This document shows positions 15,672 to 24,447 of a DNA stretch of 52,530 nucleotides, in pieces. Every line of letters begins with the position of its first letter. Within the stretch, counting starts at the first letter, position 1. Made by a program: the position numbers and the translations under genes. The notes beneath the pieces are model-generated. The model was not told the DNA's origin. It saw only the letters and a program-made list of their open reading frames with translations, and made no database searches. Source of the stretch: Clostridia bacterium (GTDB taxonomy: Bacteria; Bacillota; Clostridia; DUPQ01); contig JAFGQE010000018.1 in the NCBI GenBank assembly GCA_016935835.1, positions 1-52,530 on the forward strand. The letters run 5' to 3'.

Positions 15672-18600
15672 ATGAACATCCCTTTTGATCCTTCTGTTTT
15701 CAATAAGATTCTCGACGAGTCACCCTTTGGTTTTCTTCTCATAGACGACAACGGTCTCATCCTGCATGCCGGGAAAGAGGCCTGCCGGCTGACCGGACTT
15801 CGGGAAGAGGAACTGGCCGGTAAAAATTACTCGGAATTCTGGGGGGAATTTCCTAAGGATGAATCCGATGCAATTATTGCCGGCTTCAGTTCATCAAACG
15901 GCCCGGAGGTCTATCACAGGATAATATTCCGCCGTTTGGATGCGGATCTTATTTCCTTATATGTCGAGGATGCGACCGAGTCATTCCTGCGTCTGCGATT
16001 CTTTGAGGATGAACTAAAAAGGTTTGAAAGCGCCCAGACCTTCGAGGCCCTCGGCAGTTATGAAATAGACTATTCCACGGGCATTTTCCACGGATCCAGG
16101 GAAGCTTTCCGAATACTCGGAATCCCATATGCAAAGGCAGGGATTGACTCGGGTATATTCAGTGAGATGCTGGCTGATGCCGATGCCTGCAAGGGTTTTG
16201 ATGAATCCGATTCCAACGACAAGCATGCGCGTTCACGGATTTTGCATATCCCTTCGCCGCTTGGCACAACCACAAGGAGCATCCGGGACCGCTATCATAT
16301 TATCCGTGATTCCGATGGCAAACCCGTTAAAACAGTTGGATTTATAAAAGAGCTGCATGCCAGCGATATTATGGATCTTATGTTTGATTTTGGCAATGAT
16401 CATTTTTGGTGGTATTTGAATTTCATCGATACCCTTATCCTCATGCTTGACAAAGAGGGCGATGTTGTTTTCATAAACGACAGCGGATGCCGCCTTCTCG
16501 GTTATGACAAGGGACAGATAATCGGAAAAAACTGGGTTTTAAATTTTATACCTGACAATGAAAGGTCCACTATTGAAAATGTTCTTGATACTGTCCGAGC
16601 CCTCGGGGAATACGACATACATCATTTTACAAACAGCATCCTTACTGCTGATGGCTCCCATAAAATAATAAATTGGAAAAACACGATACTGCGCAATCAG
16701 GGCGGCGCATTCATCGGTTCGCTTTCATCCGGCGAGGATATAACCATTATCAAAAACAATGAGGCAATTTTAGTTGAAAGTGAAAAAAGATTGAAGTGGG
16801 CCGAGGAAATAGCCAGTGTCGGAAGCTGGGTCAGGGATCTCGATACCGGCGAATATGAATGTTCCGATGGTTTTTTATCTATATGCGGCCTTGATAGAAG
16901 CACCTTCATCCCCACATATGAAACCATGAAGTCCGTCACACATCCGGATGATGTCGAAATGATGGACTCCATTGTACGTGATTCAATAAAGACCGGGTGC
17001 GACTTTGATTTTGAGAATCGCATAGTCAGGCCTGACGGCGCCGTCAGGCATATACGGTCCCGGGGCACATTCATAAAGGATGCCCTTGGCCGGCCTTCCA
17101 AAATAATCGGCACGTTGCTCGACATAACCCTTTACAAGGAAAAGGAAAACGAGCTGCTGTATTCCCAGAGATTCCTTCATCAGGCTGAAAAAACAGCGAA
17201 CGTGGGAAGCTGGATGAGAAACATTATCACGGGCGAGTATACATGTTCCTCTGGCTTTTATGATGTGTGCGGACTGGATCCCGGGATATTTGTCCCCACC
17301 CATGAAACAATGGCAACGACCGTTCATCCCGCCGATTCGGAGTTTGTTGAATCACTGCTTTCGGAAAAGAGGAGCAGGGGGGAAAACTTTGACATAGAGC
17401 ACCGAATAATCCGCGGCGACGGAATAACACGCCATGTCCGGGCGAGGGGAACTTATATAAGGGATAGCAAGGGTGTTCCCGTCGAGGAAATAGGAACCAT
17501 CGCCGACATAACGAAGTATAAGGAGGAGGAAGCCCGCCTGAAGGACGCCGAGCTTATCGCGATAATCGGCCACTGGGAGTGGGATATCCCGACCGACCGG
17601 CACATAGTCTCCCCGGGCCTTCTCAATATCATAGGATATAAATCACTTTCGGAGATACCAAACGGGGAAAACATCAATTCCCTGTTCCATCCCGAAGACC
17701 GCGCCAAGGTTCACCGCCTGGTAATCCGCGCCAGGGAAAACGGAGAACCCTATTCTTATGAAGCCCGCATTATAAGGCCAGACGGCCAGACCCGCCATGT
17801 GCGGGTTAATGGGTTTCCGGTTGTTGATAATAACGGCCGCACCGTCAAGACAAAGGGAACATTTGCGGACATAACACAGATCAAGGAATATCAGGAAAAA
17901 ATACTGCAAAACGAAATCAGGTTCAACAAGGCCGAGGAAGCCGCGGGAATCGGCCACTGGGAAAGGAATCTTGAAACAGGACTTTATGTTTTTTCTAATG
18001 GCATATACAAGATACTGGGCATAGATCCGGAGAGTCCGTTCAGCACCTTCAGCGACCAGGTTTCCCTCGTTCATCCCGATGATGCAGGCTATGTCCGGGA
18101 AACCATAGGCCGGGCGTTGAAAAAGGACACAGGTTATGTCCTTGAGCATCGCATAGTCAGGCCTTCGGGGGAAATACGCCATATAAAAGCCAATGTAACC
18201 ATTATCAGGGATGCATCCGGGGTTTCCAGAAAACTTTCCGGGCTTGTCATGGATGTCACCGACTTGAAAAAGCAGGAAAAGGAAAGACAGGCAATGGAGG
18301 CGCATCTTCGGACAAGCCAGAAGCTCGAGTCCATTGGCACGCTTGCAGGGGGAGTGGCCCATGAGATCAACAACCCCATAAACGGCATAATGAATTACAG
18401 CCAGCTGATACTTGATTCGGATAACAACCTCGATGAGATTAAAACATATGCCGCCGAGATACTCCATGAAACGGAACGCGTTTCTTCCATCGTCAGCAAT
18501 CTGCTCAGCTTCTCGCGGCGCGACCAGACGGCCTTTGGCAGCTTCAATGCGACGGATATCATCGGGCAAACCCTTTCGCTTATAAACACAATCTTCAAAA

Positions 18601-19019
18601 AGGACAATATACTTATACAAACCCATTGTCCCCAGGATCTTCCCAGAATCAGATGCAGCAGCCAGCAGATACAGCAGGTCATAATGAACCTGCTGACAAA
18701 TTCCCGCGATTCCCTGAATGAAAAATATCCCGGCAGCGACCGGGACAAGGTAATCTCTATTAACTGCAAGCGGATACTTAAAGACGCGAATGCCTTTATT
18801 CAAATTTGCATTGAGGACCACGGCATGGGAATCAACCCTGATGTACAGCAGAATATATTCGACCCATTTTTCACCACCAAGGGCCGCCACGAGGGAACGG
18901 GGCTCGGATTGTCAATAAGCTATGGAATCGTCAAGGAACACAATGGAGCCTTGTATTTCGAGTCGGAGGAAGGGCTGTATACCCGTTTCTATATAGAGCT
19001 TCCGGCTTCAAGCGACTAG
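15672..19019 (+). CDS. soluble multi-PAS sensor histidine kinase
   Basis: A 1115-residue cytoplasmic kinase with no predicted membrane segment. About seven PAS-like modules are visible: one at 8-110, a degenerate one at 125-235, a standard one at about 245-365, then four tandem PAS_3-type copies at about 375-490, 500-620, 625-740 and 755-870. Each of the four carries a G-[HS]-W-x-R/W-x opening, 'HPDD'/'HPAD'/'HPED' and a terminal DIT/DVT-K. The dimerisation box 'GGVAHEINNPINGIMNY' puts the phospho-acceptor at His897. The ATPase domain has 'QQVIMNLLTNSRDSL', 'DHGMGI' and 'GTGLGLSISYGI'. ATG at 15672 follows AGGAG by 7 bases. The 290-bp gap after it holds nothing I recognise. Its partner may be the HD-GYP regulator downstream on the other strand (inference). 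Confidence 0.92.
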   Translation: MNIPFDPSVFNKILDESPFGFLLIDDNGLILHAGKEACRLTGLREEELAGKNYSEFWGEFPKDESDAIIAGFSSSNGPEVYHRIIFRRLDADLISLYVEDATESFLRLRFFEDELKRFESAQTFEALGSYEIDYSTGIFHGSREAFRILGIPYAKAGIDSGIFSEMLADADACKGFDESDSNDKHARSRILHIPSPLGTTTRSIRDRYHIIRDSDGKPVKTVGFIKELHASDIMDLMFDFGNDHFWWYLNFIDTLILMLDKEGDVVFINDSGCRLLGYDKGQIIGKNWVLNFIPDNERSTIENVLDTVRALGEYDIHHFTNSILTADGSHKIINWKNTILRNQGGAFIGSLSSGEDITIIKNNEAILVESEKRLKWAEEIASVGSWVRDLDTGEYECSDGFLSICGLDRSTFIPTYETMKSVTHPDDVEMMDSIVRDSIKTGCDFDFENRIVRPDGAVRHIRSRGTFIKDALGRPSKIIGTLLDITLYKEKENELLYSQRFLHQAEKTANVGSWMRNIITGEYTCSSGFYDVCGLDPGIFVPTHETMATTVHPADSEFVESLLSEKRSRGENFDIEHRIIRGDGITRHVRARGTYIRDSKGVPVEEIGTIADITKYKEEEARLKDAELIAIIGHWEWDIPTDRHIVSPGLLNIIGYKSLSEIPNGENINSLFHPEDRAKVHRLVIRARENGEPYSYEARIIRPDGQTRHVRVNGFPVVDNNGRTVKTKGTFADITQIKEYQEKILQNEIRFNKAEEAAGIGHWERNLETGLYVFSNGIYKILGIDPESPFSTFSDQVSLVHPDDAGYVRETIGRALKKDTGYVLEHRIVRPSGEIRHIKANVTIIRDASGVSRKLSGLVMDVTDLKKQEKERQAMEAHLRTSQKLESIGTLAGGVAHEINNPINGIMNYSQLILDSDNNLDEIKTYAAEILHETERVSSIVSNLLSFSRRDQTAFGSFNATDIIGQTLSLINTIFKKDNILIQTHCPQDLPRIRCSSQQIQQVIMNLLTNSRDSLNEKYPGSDRDKVISINCKRILKDANAFIQICIEDHGMGINPDVQQNIFDPFFTTKGRHEGTGLGLSISYGIVKEHNGALYFESEEGLYTRFYIELPASSD

Positions 19020-19309
19020 CCCCGGCCTGCTCGCAGCCAAAAGATTATTCCCTTGAAGAGCCCTGAATTCTTATGTAAAAATTGATTTTGCTGTTTTCCA
19101 CCTTTTATTCTCCGGATGCAAATACTTTTGGCCGGGTTTCCGTTATTCATTCCAAGCTCTCCCTGCAAGACTTATTTCAAGTCATGCATTGAAAGTCATC
19201 CGGGCCTGCCTTCATGAAGAACCCCGTATATCGAATATGTCCGGCATTTATTATGATATTTGTAAATTTTCCCTTTGGAATTCCTATGCGGGTACAAATG
19301 ATGCTCCCG

Positions 19310-21004
19310 TCATTCCATTTGTGCTTTTTCAATGCCCTTCCCGTCGGTTTTTACCGGCAGTTCAGCAATAAACCTTATGCCCCCGCCCTCGATTGTCTCA
19401 AAGCGCAGGTCCCCGCCATGCTCCCTTATGATTCCATAGCTTATCGACAATCCGAGCCCCATTCCCTCGTGGCGGCCCTTGGTAGTGAAGAACGGGTCGA
19501 ATATCCTGTCCCTGACGCTGTCGTCTATCCCCGTGCCGTTGTCCTCCACCATAATCCTTACCCATGTGCCGCCCGAATGCTCGTAAGATTCCGCCGACAG
19601 CTTCATTTTCTTGGCGCCCGGGGAAGAAAGATATTTCTTGTTGACTGAGTCCCGGGCATTTGTAATAAGGTTCATCAGCACTTGCTGTATCTGCTGGTCG
19701 TGGCAATAAATCTCCGGGAGGTCCTCCGGTATATCTATGGTGAGTTCTATCTGGTCTTTTTGGATAATGGCCTGTATCAGTGAAAGAATCTGGCTGAGCA
19801 TCTGATAGATCGTTACCTTTTCATAACGGGTCTGCTCATCCCTTGAGAACTGCAGCAGGTTCTTTACTATTTTTGAAACCCGTGTCGTTTCATGTATGGA
19901 CTCCCTTGCGTATTCCGCAATCTCACTGTCCTTGTCCACTGCTTCAAGTATCAGCTGGCAGTAATTCATTATCCCGTTCACCGGATTGTTTATTTCGTGG
20001 GCGACTCCGCTGGCCAGGACCCCGATGGCCTCCAGTTTCTGTTGATTTCTAAGATAGCCTTCCATGGATAGAATCTCCCGGTTGGCCTTTTCCAGTTCGA
20101 TGGTCTTTTTCTTTACTTTATTCCTGACATATACAAGGGATGCGAACAAGATTATAAATAATATCGGCAAGGTTATCATAAGTACATTTACGGCTATTTC
20201 TTCGAATGTGGGTTTATTGTTCAAAAGGTAGGGGAACCACTTTTCATATATATCGGAATATCTCCCGTTGGCAGACACTATTGCCAGACCTTCATTCAGC
20301 TTAGACAACAATTCATGGTTTCCCTCCTTCACGGCAAAGCAAAACTTCTGCTCGAAGCCTGAGAGATTCTCGGTTATTTCCGTAATCCCGTCGTTGTCAA
20401 GCTTTGTCACCGCCTCTACATTCCTGATTCCCAGCATGTCGATGAGCCTTGCGCCCACCAAGCCCTGGGCGAGAACGGCGTCGTACCTTCCTTCGGATAA
20501 CAGCCTGAACGCCTCCTCATATGTGTCAACGGATATCAGGTGTTCCCCGAGCCCTATCCTTATTGCATATTCCTGGGCATTGTCGCCTTCCATTACGATT
20601 ATTTCCTTGCCCGGCAGGTCTTCCTCGGAGCTAATCCCTGTGTCTTCCTTTCGCACGAATATATTCCCGTGCATAACTATATATGGAACGCTGAAATCAA
20701 AATACTTATCCCGCTCCTCTGTGTAACCCACGAGAGGAAGCACATCCAGTTTCCCTTCCTCAAGCTCTTGCTTAATCGTGCTCCAGCGGTCTATTTTGAA
20801 GCTGAGAGAGATTCCCGCCTCTTCCGCGACCGCCTTCAGCAATTCGACGGAAAACCCGTCGGCCACTCCTCCTTCGGTTACTGAAAACGGAGGATAATCA
20901 TATTCTGTTGCACTCTTATATACAAAATGATCCGCCCGGGCAACAGAATGTGTCAGCGGCAGGAACATACATAAAATAAGAATAATAAGTCTGCTGTTTC
21001 TCAT
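19310..21004 (-). CDS. membrane sensor histidine kinase with periplasmic-binding-protein-type sensor
   Basis: A 564-residue kinase. It has a signal peptide (1-24), an extracytoplasmic SBP_bac_3-type amino-acid-binding domain (about 28-255; 'YPPFSVTEGGVADGFSVELL', 'DVLPLVGYTEERDKYFDFS'), one transmembrane helix (about 270-293), a short coiled coil, and a HisKA/HATPase core. The H box 'SGVAHEINNPVNGIMNY' gives His336; 'QQVLMNLITNARDSV', 'DNGTGI' and 'GMGLGLSISYGI' complete the ATP site. The extracellular domain probably binds a small solute such as an amino acid. The catalytic core is strikingly like that of the multi-PAS kinase on the opposite strand. The next gene upstream on the same strand, 64 bases away, encodes a response regulator, its likely partner. 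Confidence 0.92.
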   Translation of the reverse strand: MRNSRLIILILCMFLPLTHSVARADHFVYKSATEYDYPPFSVTEGGVADGFSVELLKAVAEEAGISLSFKIDRWSTIKQELEEGKLDVLPLVGYTEERDKYFDFSVPYIVMHGNIFVRKEDTGISSEEDLPGKEIIVMEGDNAQEYAIRIGLGEHLISVDTYEEAFRLLSEGRYDAVLAQGLVGARLIDMLGIRNVEAVTKLDNDGITEITENLSGFEQKFCFAVKEGNHELLSKLNEGLAIVSANGRYSDIYEKWFPYLLNNKPTFEEIAVNVLMITLPILFIILFASLVYVRNKVKKKTIELEKANREILSMEGYLRNQQKLEAIGVLASGVAHEINNPVNGIMNYCQLILEAVDKDSEIAEYARESIHETTRVSKIVKNLLQFSRDEQTRYEKVTIYQMLSQILSLIQAIIQKDQIELTIDIPEDLPEIYCHDQQIQQVLMNLITNARDSVNKKYLSSPGAKKMKLSAESYEHSGGTWVRIMVEDNGTGIDDSVRDRIFDPFFTTKGRHEGMGLGLSISYGIIREHGGDLRFETIEGGGIRFIAELPVKTDGKGIEKAQME

Positions 21005-21068
21005 TTAATCCTCATATACCAAATTCATCCCCGGATTTCGATGTTGATTCTCTTTTATATAATTTCAA

Positions 21069-22127
21069 TTATATTGCAAAATCAATCTGAATCTCGTCGT
21101 CCATCAACCGGTAATTATCCTTCGTGAACATTTCTTCGACGACCGCCACTATTTTCTGGTCATAGCTCTTCCCTGCGTTTTTCTTTAGTTCTGACAGGAC
21201 CGCCCCTATGTCATTTGCAGGTCTGTAAGGCCGGTGTGAAAGCATCGCCTCCACCACGTCCGCCACCATCAGAACCCTTGAGTCAAAGCTTATCTCCGCG
21301 GCTTCTTTACCCTGCGGATAACCGCTTCCGTCCATTCTTTCGTGATGGTTGTATACGAGCTCCGCTATCGGCCATTTCAAATCCACTTTTTTCAGTATGT
21401 CGTATCCGCATTGTACGTGTGTTTTTATAATCTCATATTCAAGTGATGTTATTTTACCGGGTTTTGACAATATCTCGGTGGGAATCGATATCTTTCCTAT
21501 GTCGTGCAGGTAGCCGGCAATCAGCAGCCCTGTTTTTGATTCCTCCTCCAGTCCAAGTTTCTCGGCAATATCGTAGGCCAGGTTCCCCACGCGCCGGTCG
21601 TGTCCGGCGGTATAGGGGTCCCTCAGCTCAAGCATGGAGCTTATTGCCGATATTGTCGCCTCAATCGCCTTTCTCAGGGCCTCCGTCCTTTTTTCCACGA
21701 GCTTTTCAAGATTGTCCCTGTATTCATTGTTTTCCCGTTCAAGTTTTTTTTTCTCGTCGATTATCTTCTTATGCTCGAGCGCCATGGTTACCGTATGGAC
21801 CAGCTTGCTCTTATCGACCGGTTTTTGAAGATAGTCGTAAGCCTGGAAATGAACGGATTCCGTTGCCGTGTCCACCGACGGTTCTCCCGTCATTATTATC
21901 ACAGGTATGTCCGGTGCCTTTTCCTTTATTTTTTTCAAAAGATCCATGCCTGAATACTGCGGCATGATTATATCTGTGACAACAAGGTCCGGCATGATCC
22001 TGTCAATCTCCTTCAGCGCCTTTTCCACATCCTCCGCAGTAAAAACCTCATATCCCTCGTTCCCGAGGAATTTGGAAAATGTGATTCTTATGCTTTTCTC
22101 GTCATCGACTACCAGGATTTTATACAT
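21069..22127 (-). CDS. response regulator with HD-GYP c-di-GMP phosphodiesterase output domain
   Basis: A 352-residue two-domain protein. The receiver domain has acidic residues 'VVDDE', phospho-acceptor Asp52 in 'VVTDIIMP', and Lys in 'YLQKPV'. After a coiled linker (120-160) comes an HD-GYP domain with 'GHDRRVGNLAYDI', HDIGK at 208-212, 'HHERMDGSGYP' at 261-271 and 'VADVVEAMLSHRPYR'. All metal ligands and the GYP motif are intact, so active hydrolysis of c-di-GMP is likely. AAAGGGGG precedes the ATG. It lies upstream of the sensor kinase on the same strand and probably forms an operon with it. Confidence 0.92.
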   Translation of the reverse strand: MYKILVVDDEKSIRITFSKFLGNEGYEVFTAEDVEKALKEIDRIMPDLVVTDIIMPQYSGMDLLKKIKEKAPDIPVIIMTGEPSVDTATESVHFQAYDYLQKPVDKSKLVHTVTMALEHKKIIDEKKKLERENNEYRDNLEKLVEKRTEALRKAIEATISAISSMLELRDPYTAGHDRRVGNLAYDIAEKLGLEEESKTGLLIAGYLHDIGKISIPTEILSKPGKITSLEYEIIKTHVQCGYDILKKVDLKWPIAELVYNHHERMDGSGYPQGKEAAEISFDSRVLMVADVVEAMLSHRPYRPANDIGAVLSELKKNAGKSYDQKIVAVVEEMFTKDNYRLMDDEIQIDFAI

Positions 22128-22465
22128 AAGGGCCCCCTTTCAGTTCGTCTTAAAACAAATTGCCCCGATTCCCTGCGGCATCATGAAAATGCCCGTTGCC
22201 GTCCCTTTGTCGCCCGGATGTTATTCCAGCCACTAAATTATATCATAATCACCATCCCTGTACTATTATTGAGACAGGCACACATTGCCTCTCGCATTCT
22301 TTGCCTCCCTTGCTTCCCCGTGTTTTTCCAGAGGAATTTCCGGCTTGCTACATGAAGGCGGGAACGGATTATTATCCGTTATATGTTAAATGATTAACTA
22401 TTCCCATGCTATAATATTCATATGAATTCATTGCGGATTATACATTATTGCGGATGGAGAGCATA
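22128..22465. other. intergenic region between the HD-GYP gene and the Na/Pi pseudogene
   Basis: 338 bases with no gene. The only clear signal is a plus-strand extended -10, TG-C-TATAAT at 22407-22415, with a weak -35 (GTTAAA at 22385-22390, spacing 19). It points at the decayed Na/Pi-cotransporter fragment and is probably its former promoter. The start signals for the minus-strand HD-GYP gene are not obvious. Confidence 0.4.
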
Positions 22466-23085
22466 TGGGAGTTAAGGAAGTTTTTCTTGAGATTCTTATA
22501 CCTTTCATTGGTGGTCCCGCCCTAGAAAATATCCGCAATTCAATCTAGGCTTTCCTTAAATAAGATGACGCTGTTATAAAAAGCGTTTTTTCAAATGAAT
22601 CTGTCATTGTTTTTCTCAACCATGAAATTACAAAGAGGCTTGTCCGGGTGAACCAGCTTGAGATATCATCCGAGGACAGCCGTCTTGTTGGCGCTTTGTT
22701 CCATGTGGTCAACGACCTTGAAAGAATCGGCGACCATGCCGAGAATATCGCGGAATTCGCACAGTTGCGTATTGAGAAAAATCAAGTATTCCGAGGAGGC
22801 CGCCGGCGAGCTTGAGAATATAAGCGGTAAGGTTTTTTACCTGCTGGAAAATCCCTCTCAATATTCAGTGGCAACAATATGGATGAGGCAATGGATGTGA
22901 TTCCTCCCCTTGAGCAGGAAATAGACGACATGGAGGACAGGCTTCGAAATCTTCACATAAAAAGGCTTAAGAAACAACAATGCGCCGCACAGGCAGGGAC
23001 TGTTTTTATCGCCTTGCTAAGCAATCTTGAGCGTGTAGCCGATCATTCCACAAACATAGCGTTTTCAATTCTGGAGGACGGCTGA
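22466..23085 (+). pseudogene. decayed Na/Pi-cotransporter C-terminal (PhoU-like) domain
   Basis: Joining three reading frames recovers the C-terminal PhoU-like half of a Na+/phosphate cotransporter (NptA/YjbB type). Frame 2 from 22466 reads 'FHVVNDLERIGDHAENIAEFA' after in-frame TAG (22547) and TAA stops. A frameshift near 22765-22775 continues as 'RKIKYSEEAAGELENISGKV'. A second shift near 22870 gives 'SGNNMDEAMDVIPPLEQEID' and then 'LSNLERVADHSTNIAFSIL' to TGA at 23085. The two 'LERIGDH/LERVADH' helices are the PhoU hallmark. The membrane transporter half is missing; only an unrelated-looking 27-codon stretch precedes the first stop. Two stops, two frameshifts and a 5' truncation mean it cannot make the normal protein. 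Confidence 0.85.
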
Positions 23086-23128
23086 TTTACTTTTGCCGGA
23101 TTTATAATTTTTTTAAAAATTTGTTTGC

Positions 23129-23145
23129 TGACACATTTATGACAG
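23129..23145 (+). promoter_or_regulatory. direct-repeat operator upstream of the secreted-protein gene (site 1)
   Basis: TGACACATTTATGACAG contains two TGACA half-sites 11 bases apart (23129 and 23140), one helical turn, as expected for an OmpR-family regulator. A TATCAT -10 candidate begins 10 bases after it (23156) and the ATG is 45 bases downstream. The same arrangement occurs at 25875-25891. The regulator is probably the one encoded at 23770. Confidence 0.65.
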
Positions 23146-23190
23146 ATTGCCCGTATATCATACACTCACAACACGAAAGGAGTGATTGAA

Positions 23191-23673
23191 ATGAAAAAGA
23201 AACTTATCATAATCACAGTGATAGCAATCATAGCCGTAATGGCTACAGCAGGAGCTGCACTCGCAGCCAACGGAGCCGCAGGCACAGGCGGACAGAGATT
23301 CGCATCGCTTGTCGGCGAATACGAAACAGAGGCGGAATTCCATGAAGCGGTCCTGGCGCAGAAACTTGCAATCATCGATGCAAAACTCGCCGACGGAACA
23401 ATAACCGAAGAGGAAGCCGCTGCAATCACGGAGCACCTCACGGCATGTGACGGAACCTGCGACACCGACGGCGTGAACCCCAATCGTCCTGAAGAGGGAT
23501 GGGGAATCTTTGGAAATGGCGGGGCAGGCGGCCTTGGCAACGGCTCGAAGGGCGGCGGAGCATGGGTTGACGGAGAAAAACCGGCTGACTGCGACGGCGA
23601 CGGAGTCCGTGTTCTTGATGGAACCGGTTCGGGAAGCATGAACGGAAACGGCCATAGGGGCGGAAGAAACTAA
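23191..23673 (+). CDS. secreted Gly/Asp-rich small protein (DUF2680-like)
   Basis: A 160-residue exported protein. A signal peptide (1-26) ends in ALA-A. The mature N-terminal part is helical, 'HEAVLAQKLAIIDAKLADGT' then 'ITEEEAAAITEHL', resembling DUF2680-type proteins. Then come 'CDGTCDTDG', a Gly-rich stretch (105-125) and 'DCDGDGV', a DxDxDG-like possible calcium loop, ending in a Gly/Asn/Arg tail. Cysteines are at 86, 90 and 134, so metal or redox chemistry is conceivable. AAAGGAG lies 8 bases before ATG 23191; a GTG at 23182 is less likely. It has its own operator-containing promoter and a terminator, directly upstream of the two-component genes. Function unknown. Confidence 0.8.
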   Translation: MKKKLIIITVIAIIAVMATAGAALAANGAAGTGGQRFASLVGEYETEAEFHEAVLAQKLAIIDAKLADGTITEEEAAAITEHLTACDGTCDTDGVNPNRPEEGWGIFGNGGAGGLGNGSKGGGAWVDGEKPADCDGDGVRVLDGTGSGSMNGNGHRGGRN

Positions 23674-23685
23674 CACAATAAAATT

Positions 23686-23716
23686 TCGGGCGGAAACTTC
23701 AAGGGTTTCCGCCCGA
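23686..23716 (+). terminator. hairpin terminator after the secreted-protein gene
   Basis: A perfect 12-bp stem (23686-23697 with 23705-23716) and a 7-base loop, followed by TTTCCATGTTT. The weak T-tract suggests incomplete termination, so some read-through into the regulator gene is possible. Confidence 0.75.
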
Positions 23717-23734
23717 TTTCCATGTTTGGCCATG

Positions 23735-23743
23735 TGCTATAAT
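23735..23743 (+). promoter_or_regulatory. extended -10 for the response regulator gene
   Basis: TG-C-TATAAT lies 26 bases before the regulator ATG, with GGAGGTG between. No good -35 is visible and no TGACA repeat is present, so this promoter looks independent of the regulator. Confidence 0.55.
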
Positions 23744-23769
23744 TGCATTATCAGGCTGGAGGTGCAAGG

Positions 23770-24447
23770 ATGAGCGGAATAAGGATTCTTCTTGCCGAGG
23801 ATGACAAAAATCTACGGGAACTGGTTGCCAAATATCTTGAAAAAGAGGGGTATTTGGTTTTTTCTGCATCAGACGGGGAAAAAGCAATGGATATCCTGTA
23901 TGAGTCCTCCGTTGACCTTGCCATTCTTGATGTAATGATGCCAGGAGCCGATGGCTGGGAAGTTCTGACAGAGATAAGAAGGGACAGCGAGATCCCTGTC
24001 ATAATGCTGACGGCAAAACGGGAGGAAAAGGACCGTCTCCAGGGTTTCGACCTTGGGACGGATGACTATATAACCAAACCGTTCAGCCCAAGGGAACTCA
24101 TCATGCGGGTGAGGGCATTGCTTAAAAGAAGCGGCAAGCTTTCCCAAAAATCAATCATTGAACTACCCGGGATAAGGATTGATTCTTCCTCAAGATCTGT
24201 AACGATAGGGACAGAATCCGTATCCCTGTCCTCAAGGGAATTCGACCTGCTGGAGTATTTTATCGACAACCGGGGTATTGCGCTTACAAGGATACAGCTG
24301 CTGGACCGAATATGGGGCTATGAATATGAGGGTGAAACCCGGGTTCTTGATACTACGATAAAAAGGCTCCGCCAAAAGCTGGGAATCTGCGGAAATTGTA
24401 TAAAGACCCTTCGGGGAACCGGATATATATTTGAGGTCCATGAATGA
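23770..24447 (+). CDS. OmpR/PhoB-family response regulator
   Basis: A 225-residue DNA-binding regulator. The receiver domain has 'LAEDDKN', phospho-acceptor Asp54 in 'AILDVMMPGADGWEVL', Thr in 'IMLTAKREE' and Lys in 'DYITKPFSPRE'. The winged-helix effector domain has 'LSSREFDLLEYFIDN', 'RIQLLDRIWGYEYEGETRVL' (read as two parts) and 'LRGTGYIF'. ATG 23770 is set by GGAGGTG 5 bases upstream. It overlaps the kinase gene by 4 bases (ATGA). OmpR-type regulators bind tandem half-sites one turn apart, exactly the repeat found upstream of the genes on both sides of this pair, so those genes are its probable targets. Confidence 0.93.
   Translation: MSGIRILLAEDDKNLRELVAKYLEKEGYLVFSASDGEKAMDILYESSVDLAILDVMMPGADGWEVLTEIRRDSEIPVIMLTAKREEKDRLQGFDLGTDDYITKPFSPRELIMRVRALLKRSGKLSQKSIIELPGIRIDSSSRSVTIGTESVSLSSREFDLLEYFIDNRGIALTRIQLLDRIWGYEYEGETRVLDTTIKRLRQKLGICGNCIKTLRGTGYIFEVHE

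Noticed and set aside
17643-18890. Long open frame (about 415 codons) on the minus strand inside the multi-PAS kinase gene
   Set aside because: It lies wholly antisense to a gene with clear PAS, HisKA and ATPase motifs, has no Shine-Dalgarno site and its translation shows no family features.
22658-22900. Intact 80-codon gene in the Na/Pi fragment
   Set aside because: Only its second half reads as the PhoU-like domain; the first half is out of frame, so it is part of the pseudogene.
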